Source: Nephrocerus scutellatus (lineage: Eukaryota; Arthropoda; Insecta; Diptera; Pipunculidae). From it: a stretch of DNA of 64,000 nucleotides. The notes under the pieces were generated by a model. It made no database searches and had not been told where the DNA came from. It was given only the letters and a program-made list of their open reading frames with translations. The stretch is taken from assembly GCA_947095585.1 (NCBI GenBank), contig OX352765.1, forward strand, positions 65,535,425-65,599,424, in the 5' to 3' direction. The translations under genes and the position numbers were made by a program. Positions 17,945-28,800 of this stretch are shown here, one piece after another (the first letter of the stretch is position 1; every line of letters starts with the position of its first letter).

Positions 17945-18826
17945 CAGGGTGACTGACACGAAGGTTTACCCAAACAAAACGCCACAGAATTTTTATTTTT
18001 TGATTAATTTTATTGAATCAAAGCAAAAAATGTTCACAAATATTTAAGTTTTCGATTTGCATTAGCAGTTGGCCACCCTTAGCCGCGATTATGGCCTTCA
18101 AACGGCCGACAAAGCTCTTGCATGTAGCACGAAAGTGACGCTGCGGTATTTTGGCCCATTCCCGGCGAAGCGCTTGCTTTAGATGATCGACACTTTGGTA
18201 TTTTTTTGTCCCAACCTTGCTCTTCAAAATACCCCAAACCGCGAAATCTAGCGGATTTGCATCCGATGTAAATGAACCGCGGAACGTTGTTACTCAGCCA
18301 ATCTTGATTGACGCGCGCTTTATGACTCGGCGCCGAGTCCTATTGAATTGTCCAGGCTCTGCGTCCAAAATGTTTTTATGCCCAAGGCTTCAACACTCCC
18401 TCCAACACATGATCCCGATAAATTTGAGCATTTATCTTGATGCCACGGTCCAAAAAAACGATCGGTGAAGGCTTTCGGCCGTTATGGCGGCCCAAACCAT
18501 CACAATCGGCGCCGCTTGGTTTCGAGTGGCAATCCGTTGGTCCAAATTTTCAGTATAATGGCCGGGCAAGTAAATCCGGTCTTTTTGCTTGTTCACATAT
18601 TGCTCAATAACGAACGGTGACTCATCGGAGAAAACCAAATTCGGCAAATCGCCACTTTCGTGCAAGCGTAACAACTCCTTTGCTCTTTCCACTCTAACTT
18701 TTTTTTGAGCACGCTCACACCATGCGTTTTTTGGAGTTTCAAGGCGTTTAGTCCAAGATGATCTTTCAATATGTGCTGCTACCGTTCGAGCGAAATATTC
18801 GCCTCACGAGCCATTTTGGCCTCTAT
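17945..18826 (-). pseudogene. mariner-type transposase relic, copy A
   Basis: On the minus strand the relic starts near 18818 with MAREANISLER and runs to FCEHFLL-like coding at about 18018, then a terminal sequence CAGGGTGACTGACACGAAGG at 17945. First catalytic Asp: LVFSDESPF. Second: DSAPSHKA, immediately preceded by an in-frame TAG replacing a Gln. Third: SDANPLDFAVW, where the usual preceding WPP-type segment is deleted and the frame shifts. The C-terminal part (SVDHLKQALRREWAKIP) is well kept. About the first 80-100 residues and the other terminal repeat are missing. Motifs fit the Tc1/mariner superfamily; the exact subfamily is uncertain. It is non-functional. Confidence 0.85.
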
Positions 18827-19283
18827 ATATAAAACCATAAAACCGACACTAATATCGGTCACCCCCCCCTCACCCATCAGTTATCGACCCCATCAACCTA
18901 GAGATGTCTTACCAGTACCATTCAAATCAGCGGTCACGAAAACCATAGAATCTACACTAATATAAGTCACACCCCCCCTCCATCAGTTATCGACCCCATC
19001 CCACTAGAGCTGTCTTACCATCACCTTTCAACTCAGCGACACCTAAAACTATAAAATCGACACTAATATCGGTCACCCCCCCCCCCCTCAATTATCGACC
19101 TCATCAACCTATAGCTGTCTTACCAGCACCATTCAACTCAGCGGCCACGAAAACCATACAATCGACACTAATAACGGTCACACGCCACTCAGTTATCGAC
19201 GCCATCCCCCTCGAGCTGTCTTACCATCACCATTCAACTCAGCGACCACGAAAACCATTGGATCGACACTAATATCGGTCACC
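18827..19283 (-). repeat. satellite block, minus orientation
   Basis: About 4-5 monomers between mariner relic A and the second 5' module. At its left edge a monomer is cut in mid-unit where the relic's CTCTATA joins ACCATAAAACCGAC. Confidence 0.9.
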
Positions 19284-19397
19284 ATAGTAACTAATATGTA
19301 TACCAAGTTTGGTTGAAATTGGTCAAGGCGTTCCAGAGCTAGTTAGGCTCAAATATATATAAATACAAATACACAAATAAATTCTCTATTTTATATG
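19284..19397 (-). mobile_element. Helitron-like 5' module, copy 3
   Basis: Nearly identical to 17831-17944 and in the same relation to satellite and mariner relic, showing a segmental duplication rather than separate insertions. Confidence 0.65.
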
Positions 19398-20173
19398 CAG
19401 GGTGACTGACACGAAGGTTTACCCAAACAAAACGCCACAGAATTTTTATTTTTTGATTAATTTTATTGAATCAAAGCAAAAAATGTTCACAAATATTTAA
19501 GTTTTCGATTTGCATTAGCAGTTGGCCACCCTTAGCCGCGATTATGGCCTTCAAACGGCCGACAAAGCTCTTGCATGTAGCACGAAAGAGACGCTGCGGT
19601 ATTTTGGCCCATTTCCGGCGAAGCGCTTGCTTTAGATGATCGACACTTTGGTATTTTTTTTGTCCCAACCTTGCTCTTCAAAATACCCCAAACCGCGAAA
19701 TCTAGCGGATTTGCATCCGATGTAAATGAACCGCGGAACGTTGTTACTCAGCCAATCTTGATTGACGCGCGCTTTATGACTCGGCGGCCACGGTCCAAAA
19801 AAACGATCGGTGAAGGCTTTCGGCCGTTATGGCGGCCCAAACCATCACAATCGGCGCCGCTTGGTTTCGAGTGGCAATCCGTTGGTCCAAATTTTCAGTA
19901 TAATGGCCGGGCAAGTAAATTCGGTCGTTTTGCTTGTTCACATATTGCTCAATAACGAACGGTGACTCATCGGAGAAAACCAAATTCGGCAAATCGCCAC
20001 TTTCGTGCAAGCGTAACAACTCCTTTGCTCTTTCCACTCTAACTTTTTTTTGAGCATCGGTGAGACCATGGGTTTTTTGGAATTTCAAGGCGTTTAGTCC
20101 AAGATGATCTTTCAATATGTGCTGCTACCGTTCGAGCGAAATATTCGCCTCACGAGCCATTTTGGCCTCTATA
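19398..20173 (-). pseudogene. mariner-type transposase relic, copy B
   Basis: Near-identical to copy A with the same terminal sequence and the same truncated right edge (TTTTGGCCTCTATA). It lacks 109 bases equivalent to 18333-18441, which removes the second catalytic Asp region; the gap starts one base past the centre of the 16-base palindrome GACTCGGCGCCGAGTC present in copy A. Its longest open part (20115-19774) holds GLNALKFQKTHGL, LVFSDESPF and IVMVWAAI. A has KQKDRIYL where B has KQNDRIYL, and a few other substitutions separate them. Confidence 0.85.
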
Positions 20174-21025
20174 CACCACTATTCATATCTCAGCGATCCC
20201 GAAAACTATGGTCACTAATATCGGTCACCCTTCCCCTCCGGGAAGACAACTCACCCATAGGAATGTCCTACCAACACTATTAATCTCAGTGGCCCTGAGA
20301 ACTATTGAATGGACACTAATATCGGTCGGCCCCATCAGGTATCGACCCCATCCCACTAGAGCTGTCGTACGATTCAACTCAGCGACCCCGAAGACCATAG
20401 AATCGACACTAATATCGGTCACCCTCTCCTCAGTTATCGACCCCATACCCCTAGAGCTGTCTTACTATCACCGTTCAACTCAGCGACACCAAAACCATAG
20501 AATCGACACTAATATCGGTCACCCTCTCCTCAGTTATCGACCCCATACCCCTAGAGCTGTCTTACTATCACCGTTCAACTCAGCGACACCAAAACCATAA
20601 AATCGACACTAATAACGGTAACCCCCCCCCACCTCAGTTATCGACCCCCTCAACCTAGAGCTGTCTTACCAGCACCATTCAACTCAGCGGCCACGAAAAC
20701 CATAGAATCGACACTAATATCGGTCACCCCCTCCTCAGTTATCGACCCCACCCCCCTAGAGATGTCTTACCATCACCATTCAACCCAGCGACCCCAAAAA
20801 CCATAGAATCGACACTAATATCGGTAATCCCCCCTTCCTTATAGACCCCATGCCCCTAGAGCTGTCTTACCATCACCGTTCAACTCAGCGACAACTAAAA
20901 CCATTAAATCGACACTAATATCGGTCACCCTTCCCCCTCAGTTATCGATCCCATCCCCCTAGAGCTGTCTTACCATCACCATTCAACCCAGCGACCCCGA
21001 AAACCATAGAATCAACACTAATATT
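20174..21025 (-). repeat. satellite block, minus orientation
   Basis: About eight to nine monomers. The first part (20174-20330) repeats the diverged text seen at 4560-4730 (GGGAA.ACAACTCACCCATAG, AACACTATTAATCTCAG), so this block duplicates the helicase-proximal end of the left array. It ends abruptly in mid-monomer at ACACTAATATT, where the endonuclease relic begins. Confidence 0.9.
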
Positions 21026-21470
21026 TTGAATTCTGTACATTGAAATTGCCGCAATAATCATTTTAGTGTTAAATTTTTGAAATTGCTTCAAACTCGTTAT
21101 GAGTTTAATTACTGTCCATGTTGGGACTTCTATAAATAAAACAGTAGTGAATGTTTTGCTTTTGTACCTTAACTTGAGGCATATGAAATTAAATTCCGGA
21201 TTGGACAATTGGCTAAATTGCAGTAAAAGTTGAAAAGAAAGACCACTACGGGCATTAAACGCGAAAAATAAAGGAAGTAAGTTATAACCAGGCAGATTTA
21301 ATTCCAACCTATCGGAATTCTTATATACCTGTGTTTCACTGAAAATTGCTGGACTATGGGCATGGACATATGCGAACACAGCAAAAAGTTTGTTCTAATC
21401 CCACATATCTTACTGAGATCCACTCTGAAACTACACATACATACGTAGTAACAAAAACAAACACACAACT
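21025..21470 (-). pseudogene. non-LTR retrotransposon endonuclease relic
   Basis: On the minus strand, a frame from 21379 reads FAYVHAHSPAIFSETQV, with the SET motif that carries the catalytic Glu of APE-type endonucleases, then LELNLPGYNLL, an AR.GL-like segment, EFNFICLKLR, and TKMIIAA where a GDFN motif would follow. Another frame just upstream gives DLSKICGIRTNF, the usual start of such domains. No reverse transcriptase is visible. It is frameshifted and cut by satellite at 21025. The last ~35 residues of the open frame are translated satellite and not part of the protein. Family assignment beyond an APE-type non-LTR element is not possible. Confidence 0.55.
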
Positions 21471-21842
21471 TATCGCTTCTTTTAACCGAATTAAGAAGTG
21501 GATGGCTCACAATGGATTATTGATACAAATTGTCGCCCGTGTTATGCCGTCACGACAAAATTAGTCAAATCAATATAAGAAACAAACACTTACAATCCCT
21601 TTCTCGATTGCTAAAGAATTACATCAATAAACTGCCACATGCAAAACATACGACTGTTATGTTTCTTTAGCTGCGCTTTTGAGGACAGGATGAACGGACC
21701 CCACACACTGCACTTTGCATTTGTAAAACACGCGCACGCGAAACAATTATTACCAAATAATAAAGGACTATGAGGCGTGTTTCGATGTATACCCGAAAAA
21801 CTAAGTGTTTTTGCATTTTCTTGTTACGATTTATTTGGATCA
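21471..21842. other. unassigned AT-rich sequence
   Basis: No convincing gene, repeat or terminal structure. After removal of the Helitron at 21843-22883 it is contiguous with 22884 onward. Confidence 0.5.
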
Positions 21843-22059
21843 CTAGTTGATTACCCGGCGTTGCCCAGGTATTTATTCATCCCAATCTTCTATTAGGCAG
21901 GGGTAGGAAAAAGAATGATATCTATCTATAAGGTAAAGTTGCAGTTTTTATTAACAAAATTTATTTTAAAAAATATATTTTAAATTAAAGCTAGAGTATT
22001 CAAATTATAAAATAAAATTAAATAAACATACATAAAATTAATTTAAAACAAATCTTGGT

Positions 22060-22700
22060 TGTATACAATGTTTTTAGTTTCACCTTCAAGAACAGGAATA
22101 AATAAATTCTTAGGTCAACCCAACCAAGAGCAAGCAAAATAAAGTTGTCCGTGGGAAAAACATGGCGATCTCAAATCTATACTTCGCAGTACTTAATAAA
22201 CTGTCCGACTTATTGATCGAACACAAGTTTTACTGGAAATTGCAATCTCTTAATTTTAAAAGGTAGATCCGTCGAAATGAGTGCTATCCGTGGGATAAAA
22301 ACTGTTTCACACTGTCCCTTTTCTGTCAATATAGTGGCTTCAGTTATATTGCCCGGCATCTGTTTTACGCACACTCTTGTGCCGCTGCTAAGTTTTGGCA
22401 AGTCGAGAATCCGTAGTAAAATAATTGGAGATCAAACTGTAAGACGATGTGGTGGCAATCTAGACGAATTAAGTGAGTTTAGGAACTCAGTTAGATAATT
22501 ACCTTTCTCATCAGTATCTACACTTATATTCAGTGACTACGCCTATCAATATGACAAGTATATGATTGTTTATTTCGTGGGTGTCTCCATTTTTAGTAGC
22601 AAGAATGGTCTCGAAACCGGTTAAAATCTGATAGTTTTAAGAAACAGCCGGATAAATAGAATTTATTAGTTCTGCGCAGATTTCAAAAATCGATGTCAAT
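22060..22700 (-). pseudogene. Helitron helicase C-terminus, degenerate copy 2
   Basis: Homologous to 3764-4435. The frame 22401-22210 keeps QMPGNITEATILTEKG, FIPRIALISTDLPF and KRLQFPVKLVF; YPAVS and LATKNGDTHEINN are readable near 22690-22580 among stops. It is more deleted than copy 1 (a short gap removes the AMTINK motif). Confidence 0.8.
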
Positions 22701-22784
22701 TTAATATAGACATAAGACACGGAGACACGGAGCGACAATGTCCTCACCCCCAAATTCTTCGCCAAATGGTCGCCGAGTACAATT

Positions 22785-22836
22785 TTAAACACCACTATTC
22801 ATCTTAGCGACCCCGAAAACTATGGAATGGACACAA
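22785..22836 (-). repeat. single partial satellite monomer in the compact Helitron
   Basis: The plus strand reads ACCACTATTCATCTTAGCG, then CCCCGAAAACTATGG and ATGGACAC, matching the diverged first monomer beside the other helicase relic (4555-4600). Confidence 0.7.
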
Positions 22837-22883
22837 ATATATATATATATATATATATAAATTCTCTATTTTATATATATAGA

Positions 22884-23590
22884 TTTAAAATGTATTTTAA
22901 ATTTTGAAAGAACTTATAAAATTTTCGCATATAAATTCCTAAATAATTTATCTTCGTATAATTGAGGAACAATAAATGAATTTTAGGTTTATGTCTGATC
23001 TTCCTGACGAATCTATCAGCTGCTATGTGATCTACTGATAGGTTCGGCTAAAGCTTTGTGGTTCTGGTCTGGTCACTAGGGACAGTGATCTTTTCAGATG
23101 GCCGAGTTGTTAACTAATTTGCTAACAACTAAGGATAATAATAATAAAATAAGACAATGGGTGTATTCTTACTGCTTAAGAGACAAAATTCCGTCTCTCT
23201 TCGTTAATTGCCTTTCCTGTAAGGAACTTCATTGCGCAGCTTGCCAGCGTGTCAAGATGTCGGTTGGAATTCAGTCTAGTTATCGTCTATTTACAAAACG
23301 GGCACGTTGGCAAGTTCCATTGGGCATAAAATTATATTTGTATATCAATAAATGAAAATTAAAATGACTTTTTTATATTTCGATATAAAACAATTTTTTA
23401 TATTGAATTTTTCTCCATAATTTTCAACAGGTTATTCAAAATTTGTTTAAAAATGTCGATATTTATCACTCCGAACTCCGCATGAGTAAACTCTATTTTG
23501 ACATGTTATTGCTTGTTAAACATAATTTCCAACTTTCACAGTAAATGTGCACAAAATAGTGTTCGAATTGAACCTAATCTATATAAGCTG
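22884..23590. other. unassigned sequence
   Basis: AT-rich with a slightly GC-richer island at 22990-23340. A plus-strand frame of 85 aa at 23098-23355 contains several Cys (NCLSCKELHCAACQ) and is followed by AATAAA at 23346, but I do not recognise it and codon evidence is thin. It could be the 3' end of a host or element transcript. Confidence 0.35.
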
Positions 23591-23631
23591 TGTTGCTTTG
23601 GCAAAGCTAAGCTGGTTTTACTTTAGCTGTA

Positions 23632-24219
23632 TTGCTTTGGCAAAGCCAGCTTGGCTTACAACAACAATCGCATAAGCATAAAGCCGAAAGTAAATCCAAA
23701 AAATTTTGTAGGATTAAGAAACTAAAGACATTTTATAGTTATATGGTGCTAACCGTAAGGCGGTAAAACCAAAAGCTGTTGCTTTGAGATATAAAGTAAT
23801 ACCAGCTTAGCTTTACCAAAGCAATACAGCTTTTAATATCTCAAACCAACAGCTTTTGGTTTTAAATTTTCGATGCATTTTAATTTTTTTTTTTTTTTAA
23901 AACATTGTTACCTGGATTGTTACACTTTCTTCGTCTTAGTTCATTTTATAAAAAAAGTATATAAATAATTTTCTTTGATAAATTTAATTTATATTCTTCA
24001 AAAAATTTCACTTTTACTTGTTTTCAAACTAATGCCAAGTCATTTCATGCGATAAGATGACAACCCTTCGGGAAAAAAATAAAAAAAACACCGCCTTACG
24101 GTGAGCACCATTACTATAAAATGACTTTAGTTTCCTTAATCCTGAAAAATTTTTGGTTTTACTTCGGCTTTATGCTTATGCGATTGTTGTTGTAAGCCAA
24201 GCTGGTTTGCCAAAGCAAA
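23632..24219. mobile_element. DNA element with ~130-bp terminal inverted repeats
   Basis: 23632-23762 and 24091-24219 are inverted copies, sharing GCTTTGGCAAA(G)CCAGCTTGG, TTACAACAACAATCGCATAA, GCATAAAGCCGAA and CCGTAAGGCGG. The ~330-bp centre is non-coding. GCTTTGGCAAAGC-type motifs recur outside (23593-23610) and inside (23806-23830). It looks like a non-autonomous DNA transposon; superfamily and target duplication were not determined. Confidence 0.75.
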
Positions 24220-24293
24220 GAACTGACCAATTTAAATAGTGACACCTTGGCCCAGGAATTTGACCATTTCATAATATGACGGAAACCAGCTTA

Positions 24294-24371
24294 TCTTCTA
24301 TATATATATATATATATATGGTATACATATTAGTTACTATGTGGAATCAAACATAGGTGGTGGTTGGTAGG
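24294..24371 (+). mobile_element. Helitron-like 5' end of the plus-strand array
   Basis: A|TCTTCTATATATATATATA (24294) or TCTATATATA (24297) leads into GGTATACATATTAGTTACTA and TGTGGAATCAAACATAGG, then GGTGGTTGGTAGG and satellite. The same order, inverted, is at 2010-1900. The AAAATAGAG and TTGAAATT parts of the other modules are missing here. Confidence 0.6.
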
Positions 24372-25195
24372 ACGTTTTTTGGTTGGTTTGGGGAAGGGGT
24401 GAAAACGAAGGGTGGGTGGCGGGGGTTTACCGATATTAGTGTTGATTCTATGGGGTTCGTGGTCGCTTAGTTGAATGGTGATGGTAAGACAGCTCTTGGT
24501 GGTGGGGTCGATAGCTGAGGGGGGGGGGGGGGGTGACCGATATTAGTGTAGGTTTTATGGTTTTCGTGGTCGCTGCGTTGAATGGTGATGGTAAGACAGC
24601 TCTAGGGGGATGGGGTCGATAACTGAGGGGGGATGGTGACCGATATTAGTGTCGATTTTATGGTTTTCGTGGTCGCTGAGTTGAATGGTGATGGTAAGAC
24701 AGCTCTAGTGGGATGGGGATATAACTGACGAGGGGAGGTGACCGATATTAGTCTCGATTTTATGGTTTTCGTGGTCGCTGAGTTGAATGGTGATGGTAAG
24801 ACAGCTCGAGGGGGATGGGGTCGATAACTGAGGGGATGGTGACCGATATTAGTGTCGATTTTATGGTTTTCGTGGTCGCTGAGTTGAATGGTATGGTAAG
24901 ACAGCTCTAGGGGGATGGGGTCGATAACTGAGGAGGGATGGTGACCGATGTTAGTGTCGATTTTATGGTTTTCATGGTCGCTGAGTTGAATGGTGATGGT
25001 AAGACAGCTCTAGGGGAATGGGATAATAACTGGGGTGGGGGGGTGGGTGACCGATATTAGTGTTGATTTGATGGTTTTCGTGGTCGCTGAGTTGAATGGT
25101 GATGGTAAGACAGCTCTAGGGTGATGGGGTGATAACTGACGAGGGGAGGTGACCGATATTAGTCTCGATTTTATGGTTTTCGTGGTCGCTGAGTT

Positions 25196-28100
25196 GAATG
25201 TTTATGGTAAGACAGCTCTAGGGGGATGGGGTCGATAACTTAGGGGGGAGGGTGACCGATATTAGTGTCGATTTTATGGTTTTCGTGGTCGCTGAGTTGA
25301 ATGGTGATGGTAAGACAGCTCTAGGGGGATGGGGACGATAACTGAGGAGGGAGCGTGACCGTTATTAGTGTCGATTTTATGGTTTTCATGGTCGCTGAGT
25401 TGAATGGTGATGGTAAGACAGCTCTAGGGGAATGGGATGATAACTGAGGGGGGAGGGTGACCGATATTAGTGTCGATTTTATGGTTTTCGTGGTCGCTGA
25501 GTTGAATGGTGATGGTAAGACAGCTCTAGGGGGATGGGGTCGGTAACTGAGGAGGGAGGGTGACCGATATTATTGTCGATTTTATGGTTTTCATGGTCGC
25601 TGAGTTGAATGGTGATGGTAAGACAGCTCTAGGGGAATGGGATGATAACTGGGGGGTGGGTGACCGCTATTAGTGTTGGTTATATGGTTTTCGTGGTCGC
25701 TGAGTTCAATGGTGATGGTAAGACAGCTCTAGGGAAATGGTATCATAACATAATCATAATCGGGTGGGTGACCGATATTAGTGTTGATTTTATGGTTTTC
25801 GTGGTCGCTGATTTGAATAGTGATGGTAAGACAGCTCTAGGGGAATGGGATGATAACTGAGGGGGGTGGGTGACCGATATTAGTGTTGATTTTATGGTTT
25901 TCGTGGTCGCTGAGTTGAATGGTGATGGTAAAACAGTTCTAGAGGAAAAAATGATAACTGGTGGTGGTGAGGGGGTGACCGATAATAGTGTTGATAACTG
26001 AGGGGGGTGGGTAACCGATATTAGTGTTGATTTTATGGTTTTCGTGATCGCTGAGTGAATGGTGATGATAAGACAGCTCTAGGGGAATGGGATGCTAACT
26101 GAGGGGGATGGGTAACCGATATTAGTGTTGATTTTATGGTTTTCGTGGTCGTTGAATTGAATCGTAATGGTAAGACAGCTCTAGGGGAATGGGATGACAA
26201 CTGAGGGTGGTGGGTGACCGATATTAGTGTTGATTTTATGGTTTTCGTGGTCGCTGAGTTCAATGGTTTTGGTAAGACAGCTCTAGGGGGATGGGGCGAT
26301 AACTGAGGAGGGGAGGTGACCGATATTAGTCGAGATTTTATGGTTTTCGTGGTCGCTGAGTTGAATGGTGATGGTAAGACAGCTCTAGGGGAATGGGATG
26401 ATATTTGAGGGGGGTGGTTGAATGATATTACTGTTGATTTTATGGTTTTCGTGGTCGCTGAGTTGAATGGTGATGGTAAGACAGCCGTTGGGGAATGGGA
26501 TGATAAGTTAAGGGGTTTGGTGACCGATATTAGTGTAGGTTTTATGGTTTTCGTGGTCGCTGCGTTGAATTGTGATGGTAAGACAGCTCTAGGGGGATGG
26601 GGTCGATAACTGAGGGGATGGTGACCGATATTAGTGTCGATTTTATAGTTTTCGTGGTCGCTGCGTTGAATTGTGATGGTAGGACAGCTCTAGGGGGATG
26701 GGGTCGATAACTGAGGGGATGGTGACCGATATTAGTGTCGATTTTATGGTTTTCGTGGTCGCTGCGTTGAATTGTGATGGTAGGACAGCTCTAGGGGGAT
26801 GGGGTCGATAACTGAGGGGATGGTGACCGATATTAGTGTCGATTTTATGGTTTTCGTGGTCGCTGAGTTGAATGTTTATGGTAAGACAGCTCTAGGGGGA
26901 TGGGGTCGATAACTTAGGGGGGAGGGTGACCGATATTAGTGTCGATTTTATGGTTTTCGTGGTCGCTGAGTTGAATGGTGATGGTAAGACAGCTCTAGGG
27001 GGATGGGGACGATAACTGAGGAGGGAGCGTGACCGTTATTAGTGTCGATTTTATGGTTTTCATGGTCGCTGAGTTGAATGGTGATGGTAAGACAGCTCTA
27101 GGGGAATGGGATGATAACTGAGGGGGGAGGGTGACCGATATTAGTGTCGATTTTATGGTTTTCGTGGTCGCTGAGTTGAATGGTGATGGTAAGACAGCTC
27201 TAGGGGGATGGGGTCGGTAACTGAGGAGGGAGGGTGACCGATATTATTGTCGATTTTATGGTTTTCATGGTCGCTGAGTTGAATGGTGATGGTAAGACAG
27301 CTCTAGGGGAATGGGATGATAACTGGGGGGTGGGTGACCGCTATTAGTGTTGGTTATATGGTTTTCGTGGTCGCTGAGTTCAATGGTGATGGTAAGACAG
27401 CTCTAGGGAAATGGTATCATAACATAATCATAATCGGGTGGGTGACCGATATTAGTGTTGATTTTATGGTTTTCGTGGTCGCTGATTTGAATAGTGATGG
27501 TAAGACAGCTCTAGGGGAATGGGATGATAACTGAGGGGGGTGGGTGACCGATATTAGTGTTGATTTTATGGTTTTCGTGGTCGCTGAGTTGAATGGTGAT
27601 GGTAAAACAGTTCTAGAGGAAAAAATGATAACTGGTGGTGGTGAGGGGGTGACCGATAATAGTGTTGATAACTGAGGGGGGTGGGTAACCGATATTAGTG
27701 TTGATTTTATGGTTTTCGTGATCGCTGAGTGAATGGTGATGATAAGACAGCTCTAGGGGAATGGGATGCTAACTGAGGGGGATGGGTAACCGATATTAGT
27801 GTTGATTTTATGGTTTTCGTGGTCGTTGAATTGAATCGTAATGGTAAGACAGCTCTAGGGGAATGGGATGACAACTGAGGGTGGTGGGTGACCGATATTA
27901 GTGTTGATTTTATGGTTTTCGTGGTCGCTGAGTTCAATGGTTTTGGTAAGACAGCTCTAGGGGGATGGGGCGATAACTGAGGAGGGGAGGTGACCGATAT
28001 TAGTCGAGATTTTATGGTTTTCGTGGTCGCTGAGTTGAATGGTGATGGTAAGACAGCTCTAGGGGAATGGGATGATATTTGAGGGGGGTGGTTGAATGAT

Positions 28101-28543
28101 ATTACTGTTGATTTTATGGTTTTCGTGGTCGCTGAGTTGAATGGTGATGGTAAGACAGCCGTTGGGGAATGGGATGATAAGTTAAGGGGTTTGGTGACCG
28201 ATATTAGTGTAGGTTTTATGGTTTTCGTGGTCGCTGCGTTGAATTGTGATGGTAAGACAGCTCTAGGGGGATGGGGTCGATAACTGAGGGGATGGTGACC
28301 GATATTAGTGTCGATTTTATAGTTTTCGTGGTCGCTGCGTTGAATTGTGATGGTAGGACAGCTCTAGGGGGATGGGGTCGATAACTGAGGGGATGGTGAC
28401 CGATATTAGTGTCGATTTTATGGTTTTCGTGGTCGCTGCGTTGAATTGTGATGGTAGGACAGCTCTAGGGGGATGGGGTCGATAACTGAGGGGATGGTGA
28501 CCGATATTAGTGTCGATTTTATGGTTTTCGTGGTCGCTGCGTT
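25196..28543 (+). repeat. higher-order repeat: two tandem 1674-bp copies
   Basis: The rare variant GAATGTTTATGGTAAGAC occurs at 25196 and 26870, and marker blocks such as GGTATCATAACATAATCATA keep the same 1674-bp offset. The copies appear essentially identical by eye. Confidence 0.85.
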
Positions 28544-28800
28544 GAATTGTGATGGTAGGACAGCTCTAGGGGGATGGGGTCGATAACTGAGGGGATGGTG
28601 ACCGATATTAGTGTCGATTTTATGGTTTTCGTGGTCGCTGAGTTTAATGGTGATGGTAGGACAGCTCTAGGGGAATGGGATGATAACTGGGGTGGGGTGG
28701 GTGACCGATATTAGTGTTGATTTTATGGTTTTCGTGGTCGCTGAGTTGAATGGTGATGGTAAGACAGCTCTAGGGTGATGGGGTGATAACTGACGAGGGG

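Larger units (their letters stand above)
21843..22883 (-). mobile_element. complete-ended non-autonomous Helitron (1041 bp)
   Basis: The 5' end on the minus strand is A|TCTATATATATAAAATAGAG at 22883. The 3' end at 21843 is hairpin CCTGG-GCAACG-CCGGG, TAATCAA, CTAG|T. Host flanks therefore rejoin as A-T, the Helitron rule with no target duplication. Inside, in order, are a (TA)n run, one diverged satellite monomer (22785-22836), the spacer shared with 4436-4540 and a degenerate helicase C-terminus. It is a small relative of the large satellite-filled units. Confidence 0.8.

Noticed and set aside
23098..23355. 85-aa plus-strand frame with Cys cluster as a host gene
   Set aside because: Short, unrecognised and isolated; the following AATAAA is common in AT-rich DNA. 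Kept only as a note under the unassigned interval.
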